This document shows positions 10,701-19,700 of a stretch of DNA of 42,257 nucleotides, piece after piece (position 1 is the stretch's first letter; each line of letters starts with the position of its first letter). The stretch lies in assembly GCF_011369485.1 (NCBI RefSeq), contig NZ_VXCA01000044.1:152588-194844 (forward strand), given 5' to 3'. The notes under the pieces are model-generated. The model did no database searches. It was not told the DNA's origin and saw only the letters and a program-made list of their open reading frames with translations. Position numbers and translations under genes: made by a program. The DNA comes from Pseudomonas atagonensis. GTDB taxonomy: Bacteria; Pseudomonadota; Gammaproteobacteria; Pseudomonadales; Pseudomonadaceae.

Positions 10701-12438
10701 GGAAACCCGCGATCAGACGGGACTGGACTTCGATGCCTTGCTGATACTGGGCAAATTGACGCCCAAGGACGGTGATGCCGACTATCGCTTTGCTGCACAG
10801 CGTGCACTGGAAAGTCTGTCGGAAACCTCAATTGCAGGCATTGACGAAGACGGCAGCGAGCTTGGGCAAAGCCTGAATATAGTTTGTGAGGTGGACCGGG
10901 TAAAACTGGTGGCCAATGTGCCAAACGAGATTGCAACTTATCGCCTGACCCTGCGCGATTACACCGGCAAGTTGCTCAAATATGTCACGGTCGAATGGTC
11001 ACACCAGGGCGAAGGTGTGCTGATGGATCTGAAGACCCAGACCGATAGTAAAGGGCAGACCTTCGCGAGATTACTGGCCGGCAGCACGATGGGCAGCGCC
11101 AACGTTGCGTATAAATTGCGCCTGCGCGACGCCGTTGCAGCACCGTCGGTGTTGATTGATTGTGATGATGAGTTAAAGCCTTTGCTCAACTCCCGGTTCG
11201 TTTGGCCACAGCGCGATATTCTGGCCGGGCAGGTGGAGTATGCAACCTTGCGCATTCGTTTTCGCGATAATCCCGGCAATGACCCCGTCGGCAAGCGGTT
11301 ACAGTGGTCGACCGACAACGGCATTATCAAACCGGATGAAACGTTCACCAACGAGAAGGGAGAGTCGTCCGTTCGCCTTTACAGCGACACGGCAGTCGAG
11401 GCCATCGTCACCGTGACGCATGTGGAAAGCGGTAATGGCACTGATTTCCCTAAAATTACATTCGTCGATCAGCCCAGGATCACGGAGTTGCTGGCGATCA
11501 CGCCGGCCGTGAAGGGGCAGCCTTTGACGGTCATGTGCCACGTGATCGGACTCAATGGCAAACCGCTGGCTGGGCAACCTGTTACCTGGCAAATCCAGGA
11601 CGGTACAACCGGGGAAACGCTGAGCGATCCCGAGGGCAATGCTTACTGGGACGTTCCCGTTATAGAGGCTGGCAAATTGATGATCATGGCCAGCGTCGGC
11701 ACGGCCGGGCAGGATCAAACTCTGGAGTTGTCGGTATCGGAACGGGTGCTGATCAGCGAATTCGCCAGTAAGTGGATGGTGCCGGTGGCTGACTCGCCAG
11801 AAACCACTGATATCTGGATCGAACTCAGTGACGAGTTGGAGGACGGGCAGCCAATTGCTCTTTACCCGGTTGAGTGGACTCAGCAACAGCTGCCGAAGGG
11901 GGCACTGACGACCATCATTATCCCCACTGACAAAAATGGCCGTTCCACTTATCCATTCAAGGCCGGAGTTGCTGGCACGTACCAGTTGACGGCCAAGGTG
12001 CAGGTGACCAACCAATTCAAGACGTTCGATCTGGAGGTGTTGCCGGCATTCGAATGGAAAGTCGATTTGTTCGAGTACAACGAGAGTTCTCCACCGGACG
12101 AGGTTCCCGTCACCGGTGAGTGGATACTGGAAGCGGGCAAAAAATACCGCTTGAAGATTCTGCCAGTCAGCACCTTGCCCGCAGGCGCCATCGCCACCCT
12201 TGGCTGGTATCAGCAGGAGGGCAGCAGTGCGAAGACCATCGGTCTTGAGTTCACGCCGAAACTGGCAATGCAATCCCCGTTTCCCATAGACGGATCGCCG
12301 TTGACCTGGGATATCGATTGCTCGTCCCGAAACGATCGCACGTTCCGCCTGGATCTCAGATGCGAAGGGGTTCCGTTGCCGCTGTTGCTGGAAGGCAAGG
12401 TTCGCAAGAAACCGTTGAGCAAGCGCCGCAAGCGCTAG
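7723..12438 (+). CDS. Tc toxin A subunit, N-terminal chain (TcaA-like) with Ig-like tail
   Basis: The 1571-residue protein begins like TcA toxins and the Salmonella virulence plasmid 28.1 kDa A protein family. It has helical segments, FDSGNFTPVDNIGASVSP-V-AYL, then RRRPDLFNLLIDE, the conserved RRPDL block, then the 'VVLNTNQVLRAHLE' helix. Residues to about 1040 are alpha-helical, as in the shell of the TcA bell. From about 1045 the protein changes to beta-rich modules of invasin/Ig type (WSTDNGIIKPDETFTNEKGE, and a repeat of it), ending in a basic tail (KPLSKRRKR). AAGGAG lies eight bases ahead of the ATG at 7723; a GTG nine bases upstream overlaps the Shine-Dalgarno and is unlikely. It lacks the pore and TcB-binding parts, which the next gene provides. 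The Tca-type two-chain arrangement of Photorhabdus is the closest known parallel. Confidence 0.85.
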   Translation: MTAENRRPTEQLVNRLFAEPRIAQLEKLQSFLQDGGNVFDLIDRAPASLCEEFELSRAEARLLLDRSYSLALKLARVFRENQLTAGAGHKRKNRGGLRAMVDGPTFDQLFAFDSGNFTPVDNIGASVSPVAYLISIIQEAKWLESSSSDTQRVTLRRRRPDLFNLLIDETAVNRQASVVLNTNQVLRAHLETYKNRDDDVDALMRLARYPNTLPYDPAWRTIDYATQSRDPLLSLAAVVRATDSAFPYFIRPDARGQNSDIALRLASELSPGQQELLLEDFYPLTSRPWVLEDRWVNPRTRQAIPMGELKPEEFYRANFDCDAYTALLPLKAFQQKTQLSREGIERLLSIGAFVPQLSANAPAQRKATNPDLPIDDDNPALPVTAKDSGSAFINFGDAPAIGLERVQNDPPKDEWKFLLTHLTANNQERFDRINRMVRLNRWLGLNAHETDQLVVAAIRAEDLNGLRITENTLRALGLFKELRAAYGCSAEDFAAFIDVMSAYEYGKEPSHFDRVFNAQSLFATPLLIDNGEFSAFPVTEEDQSTADHICAALGIDFDTYRYLAILIAAAHSAGSVDFKIKLHRSLSVLSSFYRLVRLPRLLGIGPLEGIALINAMDLKNVGWLAQLAGPTRIRMLKTAGTTDVLSVLHAGMSMVQWCQRNELSPKWLTQHVGQAVVPVVMGDSERQLLEQLSVQLQPVRMSELLLTDASVPPDPSGIGWMNLLETVVDANGLIIGVSDRSDAEYMRWIGDELQTIVENAHIPVADQAWVIEAILRVVLRSRAGQRALVQETFAVYLQLPSDLALPVIVWSGGYVYQLLSQALKAMEPAPAEPVGFDDEPEAPDSEQREFLRLLVELQRRSEVARELKLSSAMLISYLENSAWFGIENASELSLTTVFYLTLYGRAVKLAKQPAQKLLDYLSQVNEQLGDISEDEVALVRDAAAGLLASFFGCGIKEVLTCAIHANPAADDDSQPPVPLIRDLQQLALLLRMLETRDQTGLDFDALLILGKLTPKDGDADYRFAAQRALESLSETSIAGIDEDGSELGQSLNIVCEVDRVKLVANVPNEIATYRLTLRDYTGKLLKYVTVEWSHQGEGVLMDLKTQTDSKGQTFARLLAGSTMGSANVAYKLRLRDAVAAPSVLIDCDDELKPLLNSRFVWPQRDILAGQVEYATLRIRFRDNPGNDPVGKRLQWSTDNGIIKPDETFTNEKGESSVRLYSDTAVEAIVTVTHVESGNGTDFPKITFVDQPRITELLAITPAVKGQPLTVMCHVIGLNGKPLAGQPVTWQIQDGTTGETLSDPEGNAYWDVPVIEAGKLMIMASVGTAGQDQTLELSVSERVLISEFASKWMVPVADSPETTDIWIELSDELEDGQPIALYPVEWTQQQLPKGALTTIIIPTDKNGRSTYPFKAGVAGTYQLTAKVQVTNQFKTFDLEVLPAFEWKVDLFEYNESSPPDEVPVTGEWILEAGKKYRLKILPVSTLPAGAIATLGWYQQEGSSAKTIGLEFTPKLAMQSPFPIDGSPLTWDIDCSSRNDRTFRLDLRCEGVPLPLLLEGKVRKKPLSKRRKR

Positions 12439-12443
12439 CCGTC

Positions 12444-12464
12444 CACTGAAGACATTCGACAGTG
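12444..12464. repeat. Short inverted repeat between the two TcA genes
   Basis: CACTG at 12444-12448 and CAGTG at 12460-12464 form an interrupted dyad in the 82-base gap between the TcA genes. It is preceded by GTC, as is the perfect palindrome at 7610-7627 (both read GTCCACTG at the left). It may be a degenerate member of the same site family, or chance. Confidence 0.25.
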
Positions 12465-12520
12465 CCGCTGCGCCTTAAAGCCTGGCCTTGCCATCTACCC
12501 ACCGGAACGGGAGTTGAATC

Positions 12521-15500
12521 GTGACAACATTTTTCGTCAACAAGCTGGAAGAAGAACGAGCACTGGCCCAGGCTGCGCTGGCTTGCAATACCCGATGGAT
12601 TGATTATCCGGAGGCATTCAAACCGGAGACCATCGACGACGTCGATGAGTACCTGCTGACCGATTCGCGCAGTGCTTCCAGTGTGCTCAGCAGCAAAGTT
12701 GCGCAGGCGATCACCAGTGTGCAGCAGTACATCAACCGCATGCTCAGCGGCATGGAGCCGGGTTATACAGGCTCCTTCGATCCGCAGCGTGTCGAGTTCT
12801 GGCAGGGCATCGGCGGGCGCTTGAGCCTGTGGCGTGCCAATCAGATGGTCGAGGATTACCCGGAGAACTACATTCAGCCGCAGTTGCGGATCAAGCGCAC
12901 GCGGCTGTTCCGGGCACTCGAAGACAACCTGAACCAGACGCGGCTCACCGACGATTCGGTGCACAAATGCGTCAAGGAGTATCTGCGTGGTTTTCAGGAA
13001 ACCTGCGATCTGGAAGTCATCAGCGGCTACGTGGACAGTCATCAGTTCAAGGAGGCGACCTATTACTTCGTGGGGCGAGAGAGGGTTGAGCCGTTTCGGC
13101 ATTTCTGGCGCAAGGCGGACATCGACCTGTCGCTGGATCCGGATCACGTCAACCCTACGGCCTGGAGTGAGTGGGAGCCGATCAACATCCCGGCGTCGGA
13201 CCGGTTGCTCGACATCCGCCCGGTATTCTGGGGAGGACGACTGTTTGTGGTCTGGGCTGACTGGGCCGCGCCTGTGTTCGACCCGGACGCCGTGTTGATT
13301 CGTTCTGGCGAGATGAAAATCCAGACCGCATCCCTGACCTTGAACGGGGAGTGGTCTACGCCGATTGTGCTCGGCAGTGTCGAACGTAACGAGCGTTTCG
13401 ACGAGGCGGGCGGGCGTCTGGTGGCGGCCGTGTTCGCTGAAATGAACTCCCGGGACGACCGCTTGGCCGTGTACTTCACCAATCGCGCAACGGCGGCGGT
13501 GACGGCTGAACCGTTTCTGGATGTTTTTGACTCCCGCGACACCATGATGCGTAAACGGCCGGTGGATTTGGCCGCACTTTTGGAGATGGCCACTGTCCGG
13601 TTCAAGGATGCATCGACGCTGCAGTACAAAATTCTGCCTGATGACCGGCCTTCAATAAAGGTCGAGCGTGTGACCCCACATGAGGATGAAATAGTGGGTG
13701 AGTTCAACGCGAAGCTGGGGCTGGAAGCAGTCATCTCTCGGGAGTTGGTCGGCTCTGTTTGGATGGATACTTTGCGCATCAGGGGAACTTGTAGCTACAA
13801 GGCGACTTGGGAGAAACCCAAGGCAACATTCACACTGAGCTTTATGGCGAAAGGGCCAAATGATCCGGTGGATCAGGTGGTGGTTCTTGCGCTCGATGGA
13901 AACGCGCGCTCCCCGTGGATGGTCATCCGCCGGGAGGCGCTGCCGATTGACGCAGGCATGCCCTTCAAATTTGCCATCACTGAGCCCAATACGACTGGAA
14001 AGAACCCAAGTACCAACGTCTACACCGTCAAAAAGTATCAGAACCCACGCGACTACAAACTGCCAAAACTGTTGAAAACTGCGGATAACGCCGCACAGTT
14101 TCTCGATTTCAATGAATCTGTCACAGGGCAGAAATTCCGCTACACACGGTTGAATACAGTCATCGGCCCGCAGTTGACGGCGCGAGCAGAGATTTCGGTG
14201 GCAGCGGTACTGGACTGGACCACGCAACACCTCATCGAGCCGGGTTGGCCGGGTGACGCACAAGCCGAGGCAAAGGGGCCATTTGAAAGCGCCAACGGCT
14301 TGTACCTGTGGGAACTGTTTTTCCATCTGGTTCACCTGGTGACCTACCGCTTGCGCAGTGAGGGGCGCTTTCTGGAAGCGCAGCGCTGGAGCCATTACCT
14401 GTTCGATCCGCAACTCATGGAGGAGTCCTTCGAGGAAACCGACCCCGATGTGCCTGACGCGCCGAAGTACTGGCGCTGCAGGCCTCTGGTGGAGGAAGGC
14501 GACACGGTTTACGAGTTGGCCAAACCCAACGATCCGGATGCGATTGCCTATGGCGAACCCCGGCATTACCGGATTGCGGTGTTCATGGATTACGTGCGCA
14601 CGCAGATCGAGTGGGGTGACTGGCTGTACCGGCAACTGAACCGCGATGACCTCGCATCGGCGCAGTTGCATTACTTGCGTGCGCAAGCGTTGATGGGCGA
14701 AGAACCGGAGTTCGGTACGGCCAGTGACTGGGTGCCGAAAACAGTCAATGAGTTACAGAACAGCATGGATCAGCGAGAAGTGCTGCGCCGTTTTGAACAG
14801 ACGTATGTAATGGCGCCCGAGGACTGGCCGAAAGCCAAAGCCATTCGTCCTTATCTGGCGGCGCTGGGTGTGGAGGGCTTCCGCGCACCGGTCAATCAGA
14901 CGCTGCTCAACACTTACAGCGAAATCCGCCAGCGCCTGTTCAACCTGCGCAATAACCTGACACTCGATGGCCGGCCGATCGACTTGCCGCTCTACAGCCC
15001 GGCGGCGGATCCGCGTCAATTGCTGCTGGCCCAGGCGGCGGGTTCTGCTGGACTGTTGCGGCGCATGGGCGGGCAACTGGTGGTGCCGCCGTATCGCTTC
15101 AGAGTCATGCTCGATCTGGCTATGAGCGCGCTGGAAACCCATGCACGATTTGGCGAACAGCTGCGTCAGTACCTTGAACAACGTGATCGAGGCCGGCAGG
15201 AAGAATTGCAGTATTTGCAAATGAGTGAACTCGGCAGGTTCGCCATTGCAATGCAAAACGAAACCATCAGTCAGTTGCAGGTGGCCCGCGAGGCGTTGGT
15301 GCAGAGCCGGGCACAGGTGCAGGCGAGGGCCACGCATTACGAGCAGTTGTCCAATGAGTATGTGTCGAGCGCCGAATACCAGGTGATGGATCAGATACTT
15401 GCGGCAAAAATTGCGTCGGCGACGTCTTCTGGCGTCACGAGTGCGGCAGCCGTTCTCAACAGCGCACCCAACATTTTTGGTGTGGCTTCAGGCGGGATGA

Positions 15501-16672
15501 ACTGGGGAGCCATCCTGCATGCCGTCGGAGGCGTGGCACATGTCATTGCTGACGGTCTGCTGATGGACGCAGACCGCAAAGCCAGTTCCGAACAATACCG
15601 CCGTCGTCAGCAGGAGTGGAATTACAACGTCCAGCAGGCGCGGCTCGAGCAGGCGGCCATTGATCTGCAATTGCAGGCACAGGATCACGCCATCAGGGCT
15701 GCACAAGCGAGTTTGCGCCATACCGAAACGGCCAATGCCCAGACGTTGGCGATGTACGCCTTCCTCAAGCAGGAGCGTGACATTTCCGTGGACTTCAGTG
15801 GCTGGATGGTTGGCCAGATGAAAAACCTGTACTTCCCGGCCCACGATGCAGTGGTTTCTCTGTGCCAGACCGCCGAGACCTGCATGCGCTACGAAATCGG
15901 CGATTACGAGAGCGAATCGTTTGTCCGCTCTGAAGTCTGGCAGGAGAAGTATCACGGCCTGACTGCGTCGGAATCGCTGAAGCTGGATCTGTTGCGCATG
16001 TCGGCCGAATACCACAAGCGCAATGAACGGCGCCTGGAGTTGGTCAAGACTGTTTCGCTCAGAGAGCTGTTCGACCATCAGGATCTCTACGGTAAACAGT
16101 CCGACGAGAGCTGGAGCGCTGCATTGGCGGCTCTTGTCAATGAAAGCAAAACCGGCGGTACGCTGATGTTTGACCTGTCGCAGCGATTGTTCGATTACGA
16201 CTACCCGGGCCATTACTGCCGGCAGATCCTTTCTGTGAGTGTTTCGTTGCCGGTCACCACCGGGCCTTATGAGGATGTGCGTGCCATTTTGACGCAAACC
16301 GCCAGCCGGATTCTGACCCAGGCCAATGAGTCATCTTTGAAGTTCATGTATGACGAAAACAGTGGCAGCGGCGGGCCGGACATCAAGGTCAATCTGCGTG
16401 TCAGTCAACAGATCGGTATTTCAAAAGGGGTCGATGACATGGGCATGGTCGATTTCTCCGCCACGACCGACCGCTATTTGCCCTTCGAAGGCACCGGGGC
16501 GGTATCGCGTTGGATATTGCGCTTCTCTCGCCATAACAAACAAGCGCAAATGAGGCTGCTGAAGTCGTTGACTGACGTCATCTTGACCATCAATTACACG
16601 GTCAAGGTGGGCGCCAGTGACTATGCCGAGCTGGCCGAGACGTTAGTCGATACTCCGCCCGTCAAACCCTGA
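12521..16672 (+). CDS. Tc toxin A subunit, C-terminal chain (TcaB-like): neuraminidase-like, pore and TcB-binding regions
   Basis: The 1383-residue protein matches the C-terminal half of TcA. The ABC-toxin N-terminal region covers about 40-165 (SRSASSVLSSKVAQAI, then FWQGIGGRLSLWRANQ and YPENYIQPQLR). The neuraminidase-like beta region begins near 185 (YYFVGRERVEPFRHFWRK, WGGRLFVVWADW). The motif RFLEAQRWSHYLFDP lies near 618. The pore-forming coiled coils run about 870-1090, with a hydrophobic glycine-rich turn (FGVASGGMNWGAIL) and YRRRQQEWNYN. The TcB-binding domain runs to the end (LPFEGTGAVSRWIL). Translation starts at GTG with GGGAG nine bases ahead. All parts needed for pore formation and cocoon docking look intact, with no frameshift. 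In known toxins this chain delivers the TcC effector through TcB; no such partner is encoded nearby. Confidence 0.9.
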   Translation: MTTFFVNKLEEERALAQAALACNTRWIDYPEAFKPETIDDVDEYLLTDSRSASSVLSSKVAQAITSVQQYINRMLSGMEPGYTGSFDPQRVEFWQGIGGRLSLWRANQMVEDYPENYIQPQLRIKRTRLFRALEDNLNQTRLTDDSVHKCVKEYLRGFQETCDLEVISGYVDSHQFKEATYYFVGRERVEPFRHFWRKADIDLSLDPDHVNPTAWSEWEPINIPASDRLLDIRPVFWGGRLFVVWADWAAPVFDPDAVLIRSGEMKIQTASLTLNGEWSTPIVLGSVERNERFDEAGGRLVAAVFAEMNSRDDRLAVYFTNRATAAVTAEPFLDVFDSRDTMMRKRPVDLAALLEMATVRFKDASTLQYKILPDDRPSIKVERVTPHEDEIVGEFNAKLGLEAVISRELVGSVWMDTLRIRGTCSYKATWEKPKATFTLSFMAKGPNDPVDQVVVLALDGNARSPWMVIRREALPIDAGMPFKFAITEPNTTGKNPSTNVYTVKKYQNPRDYKLPKLLKTADNAAQFLDFNESVTGQKFRYTRLNTVIGPQLTARAEISVAAVLDWTTQHLIEPGWPGDAQAEAKGPFESANGLYLWELFFHLVHLVTYRLRSEGRFLEAQRWSHYLFDPQLMEESFEETDPDVPDAPKYWRCRPLVEEGDTVYELAKPNDPDAIAYGEPRHYRIAVFMDYVRTQIEWGDWLYRQLNRDDLASAQLHYLRAQALMGEEPEFGTASDWVPKTVNELQNSMDQREVLRRFEQTYVMAPEDWPKAKAIRPYLAALGVEGFRAPVNQTLLNTYSEIRQRLFNLRNNLTLDGRPIDLPLYSPAADPRQLLLAQAAGSAGLLRRMGGQLVVPPYRFRVMLDLAMSALETHARFGEQLRQYLEQRDRGRQEELQYLQMSELGRFAIAMQNETISQLQVAREALVQSRAQVQARATHYEQLSNEYVSSAEYQVMDQILAAKIASATSSGVTSAAAVLNSAPNIFGVASGGMNWGAILHAVGGVAHVIADGLLMDADRKASSEQYRRRQQEWNYNVQQARLEQAAIDLQLQAQDHAIRAAQASLRHTETANAQTLAMYAFLKQERDISVDFSGWMVGQMKNLYFPAHDAVVSLCQTAETCMRYEIGDYESESFVRSEVWQEKYHGLTASESLKLDLLRMSAEYHKRNERRLELVKTVSLRELFDHQDLYGKQSDESWSAALAALVNESKTGGTLMFDLSQRLFDYDYPGHYCRQILSVSVSLPVTTGPYEDVRAILTQTASRILTQANESSLKFMYDENSGSGGPDIKVNLRVSQQIGISKGVDDMGMVDFSATTDRYLPFEGTGAVSRWILRFSRHNKQAQMRLLKSLTDVILTINYTVKVGASDYAELAETLVDTPPVKP

Positions 16673-16750
16673 GTCTCTGAACGCAATCACGGCGGCGCCA
16701 GGCTGAAAGGGTGTTGCTGGCATTTCCCATATGAGAGAAAGGTTCAAGCC

Positions 16751-19700
16751 ATGGCCAAGCAAGAAGAAAGAAAGGGTGCCGATCTGATTGAAGATGGGAA
16801 ATTCCTTAAGCCAGAGGGCGTGGCCTGGAAACCTGGAAAACCGCCCAACCATACAGCGGCAATCGGCAGCACTCAATATTTGGGCGACCGGATCAGGATC
16901 GGACGCATGCAAAACAACGGTTGGCTTGAACAACACTTCGAGTTGCCGACCCCACGAGGCGAAGATGCCCGGTATGTGCTGACGTTCCTGTATCAGTCTA
17001 CAAAGTGGGCAAGCTCCTACCAGATCGCTCGAGACGGAGTGTTTGAACCGGCTGAAGGGTTTCCTTTGCCTTCCAACGGCAACGTTGATGAGCCGGAGCC
17101 AATGTATTTCGACCCTGCGAAGATCGCTCGAGATGGAGTGTTTGAACCGGATGAAGGGTTTCCGTTGCCTTCCAACGGCAACGTTGATGAGCAAGAGCCA
17201 ATGGATTTCGACCCTTCGCAGATTACTCGGAATTTAGTGCCGACGAGCGATGATTCGGCGTTCGGTATACGTTTCCGCTATCCAGAAACGGAAGACCCGG
17301 ACGACATCGGTACGCTGGATGTACACGGAGTCAGTGTGCGGTTGTATCTCGGGCCATTGGAACTGCGCGGCTTCAGGATTGACGACGAACTTTTTGGTGG
17401 CATCCCTGCGCTTTATCTGTGCAAGGGTGCCATGGGTGATAAAACCCACAAGCTGAGTTTGCTGGTCGCTGATGGCAACGTGTGGGAAGGCACTGAGGTT
17501 GCTCTAAAGGGGATGGATATTGCGCCCCCTCCTGGAGATTTCCACTGTGAACCACACCTGAATAATTTGCAGATGATTGACCGTCAATGGGAGCTGTTTA
17601 TCAGTCCCAGCATGGCGACAGACAACTTCGCACTGCAGATACAGAGCAAATGGGACACGGATCAGGAAAAGTTGCTAACGCTGGTGTGCAATGTCGGGGA
17701 TTATCGGGTCGAGGTCGCCGAAGTATTCGAGTCGGCTTACGATCCGATCGTGGGTAAACAAACGGTGTCCGTAGGTCTCGCACTTATCTCTTTTTACACC
17801 AAGGTCATGCTCGAAGGCTGTCGCATGACATTCAATGATCAAGAGCGTTTTTCCGATGAGCGTGGCCGGGCAACATTTGATTTTGCACCAGTCGAAGCAG
17901 GCCTGCGAAACGTCGAGGTGCTGATTGACAGCCCTTACTACGCAAGCGGAATTGTTCAGCATTCAATACCGGTCAAGGTGCTGGCGAGTAATCCCTTTGA
18001 GGACGCGCAGATTTCTCTGGGGGGTAACGCAGCGTATCCGTTGGGTGAGAAAACGGGTTATCCGCATCGCGGGGCGCATGAGTACCGCATCCGCGTAACG
18101 GCTCCCCCCGGCAGTGAGTTGTTGAACTATCCCGTGCAGCTGAAGTGGGATGGGCCATCTGATGTAGAGCTGAGGGTGACTGTCGAGCCGCCATTGCCGC
18201 AGTACCAGCAATGGCAAGACGGCGCGGTGGAGTGGGTGCTCAATTGCGCTGAGGCGCTGGAGGGCGAGTTCCGCATCGGGTTGCAAGCGGAGCGTTTGCT
18301 CGAATCCTCGCTGCAGAACACGCTGTCGCTGGCGTTTAATAGATATAAGTGGGGGGAATGGCGCGAGGCCAATCGCATACCTGTGCTGGACGACGAAGAA
18401 ACCGTGCGGGTGAAAATCCAGATACTGGCAGCCGAGACTGCCGAGACTGCCGAGACTGCCGAGGGTGTCAGGGGCGTGCTTGTGAATTGGCTGACACCCT
18501 CGGGTTCCCGAACGACTTATACGGGACTGGATGGTTGGGCCGAGCTGATTTACAAGCCTGAAAAAGCCGGCGCCGACAAACTGACCGCGCAGATTCGTAA
18601 TCGTGGGGATGACGAGGATGCGTTGATTGAAAAGGAGTTCCTCTTCACCGCTGTGCAGAGTAATTCGTGGACTGAGCAGGTGGAATTGTCGTTCAGTCCG
18701 GCGAATCTGGTTCCCGATGCGCCAATGGATTTTTACTGTCTGCGCGAGAAGTCGCTTGTATTGCACCTCAAACCAAAACCGGGAAGCATACTGCTCGGTC
18801 AAAGAATCAGGCTGCGTTGGCGCGATGACAAGGATCCGGGGTTGGCGACGTTTTCACCGCCGGTTGTTGAATATCAGACTTTAACTGCAGGCGGGATTAG
18901 CTGGACGATGGCTGCGGCAGGGCGTAGCGGCTGGGTGGAGCTGGATTTCGAAACCGACAGCCTCACCGAGAATTGGCAGCTTTCAGGGCGAGTGGTTTCG
19001 GAGAACCCGCTGGATGATGGAGTGTTTGTTTTCGACTCGACTGTACTTAAGCAAAGAGATCCCTATTACCCCTGCCTGGGGGCGAATCATACGCTGGAGT
19101 TTCTTCCCAATGCCGATGCGGCCACCACTGGCCTGCAAGTTTTGCTATACAAGAACAACGATCAGTTGACATTTGGCATCAAATTTGTTCCTGGACTTGA
19201 CAGTAATCAGTTCATCACCGTGGAAGGTGTCAAGTGGGCGATGGATTGCACGATGGCGGAGACGGCCTTTGACTTTACGCTGCGATTGGGGCTGTCAAAA
19301 CCGCATATAGGTCCAGGTGGTTTCTTTGAATTTCGCATTAGACACAACCGTCTCATGTTCAGCGAATCACGCCCGCCGACCATTCTTCCAGTCATTGATG
19401 AAAATGAAGCCGCTTTTGTATGGTATCGCGTGGTCTCCTTTTACACCGGGCAACCGGTTCATCAGGTGCCGGTGATATACAGCTTCAATGGTGAAGAAAC
19501 GGTGGTTTTCAGTCGCCACGATGGTTGGACCCTCTTCGCCTGCAAGCCGAAAAATGTGGGTGACGCTGTGGTGGAAGCCAGTTTGTTAAACCGTTACGAC
19601 AATAAGATTGTCAGTGCGCAAGCAATCACGGTAAAGGCACTGGAAAACGATTTCTGGCAAACCGACACGGTGATTACGGTACAGGAATCGCCCGAGCAGA

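Noticed and set aside
11299..12273. 324-residue minus-strand frame inside the TcA shell gene
   Set aside because: It has no ribosome site or domain, and the plus-strand frame has clear TcA and Ig-like features.
12439..12520. Terminator between the two TcA genes
   Set aside because: The dyad has an 11-base loop, only five-base arms and no T-run; the gap is short and the genes probably share a transcript.
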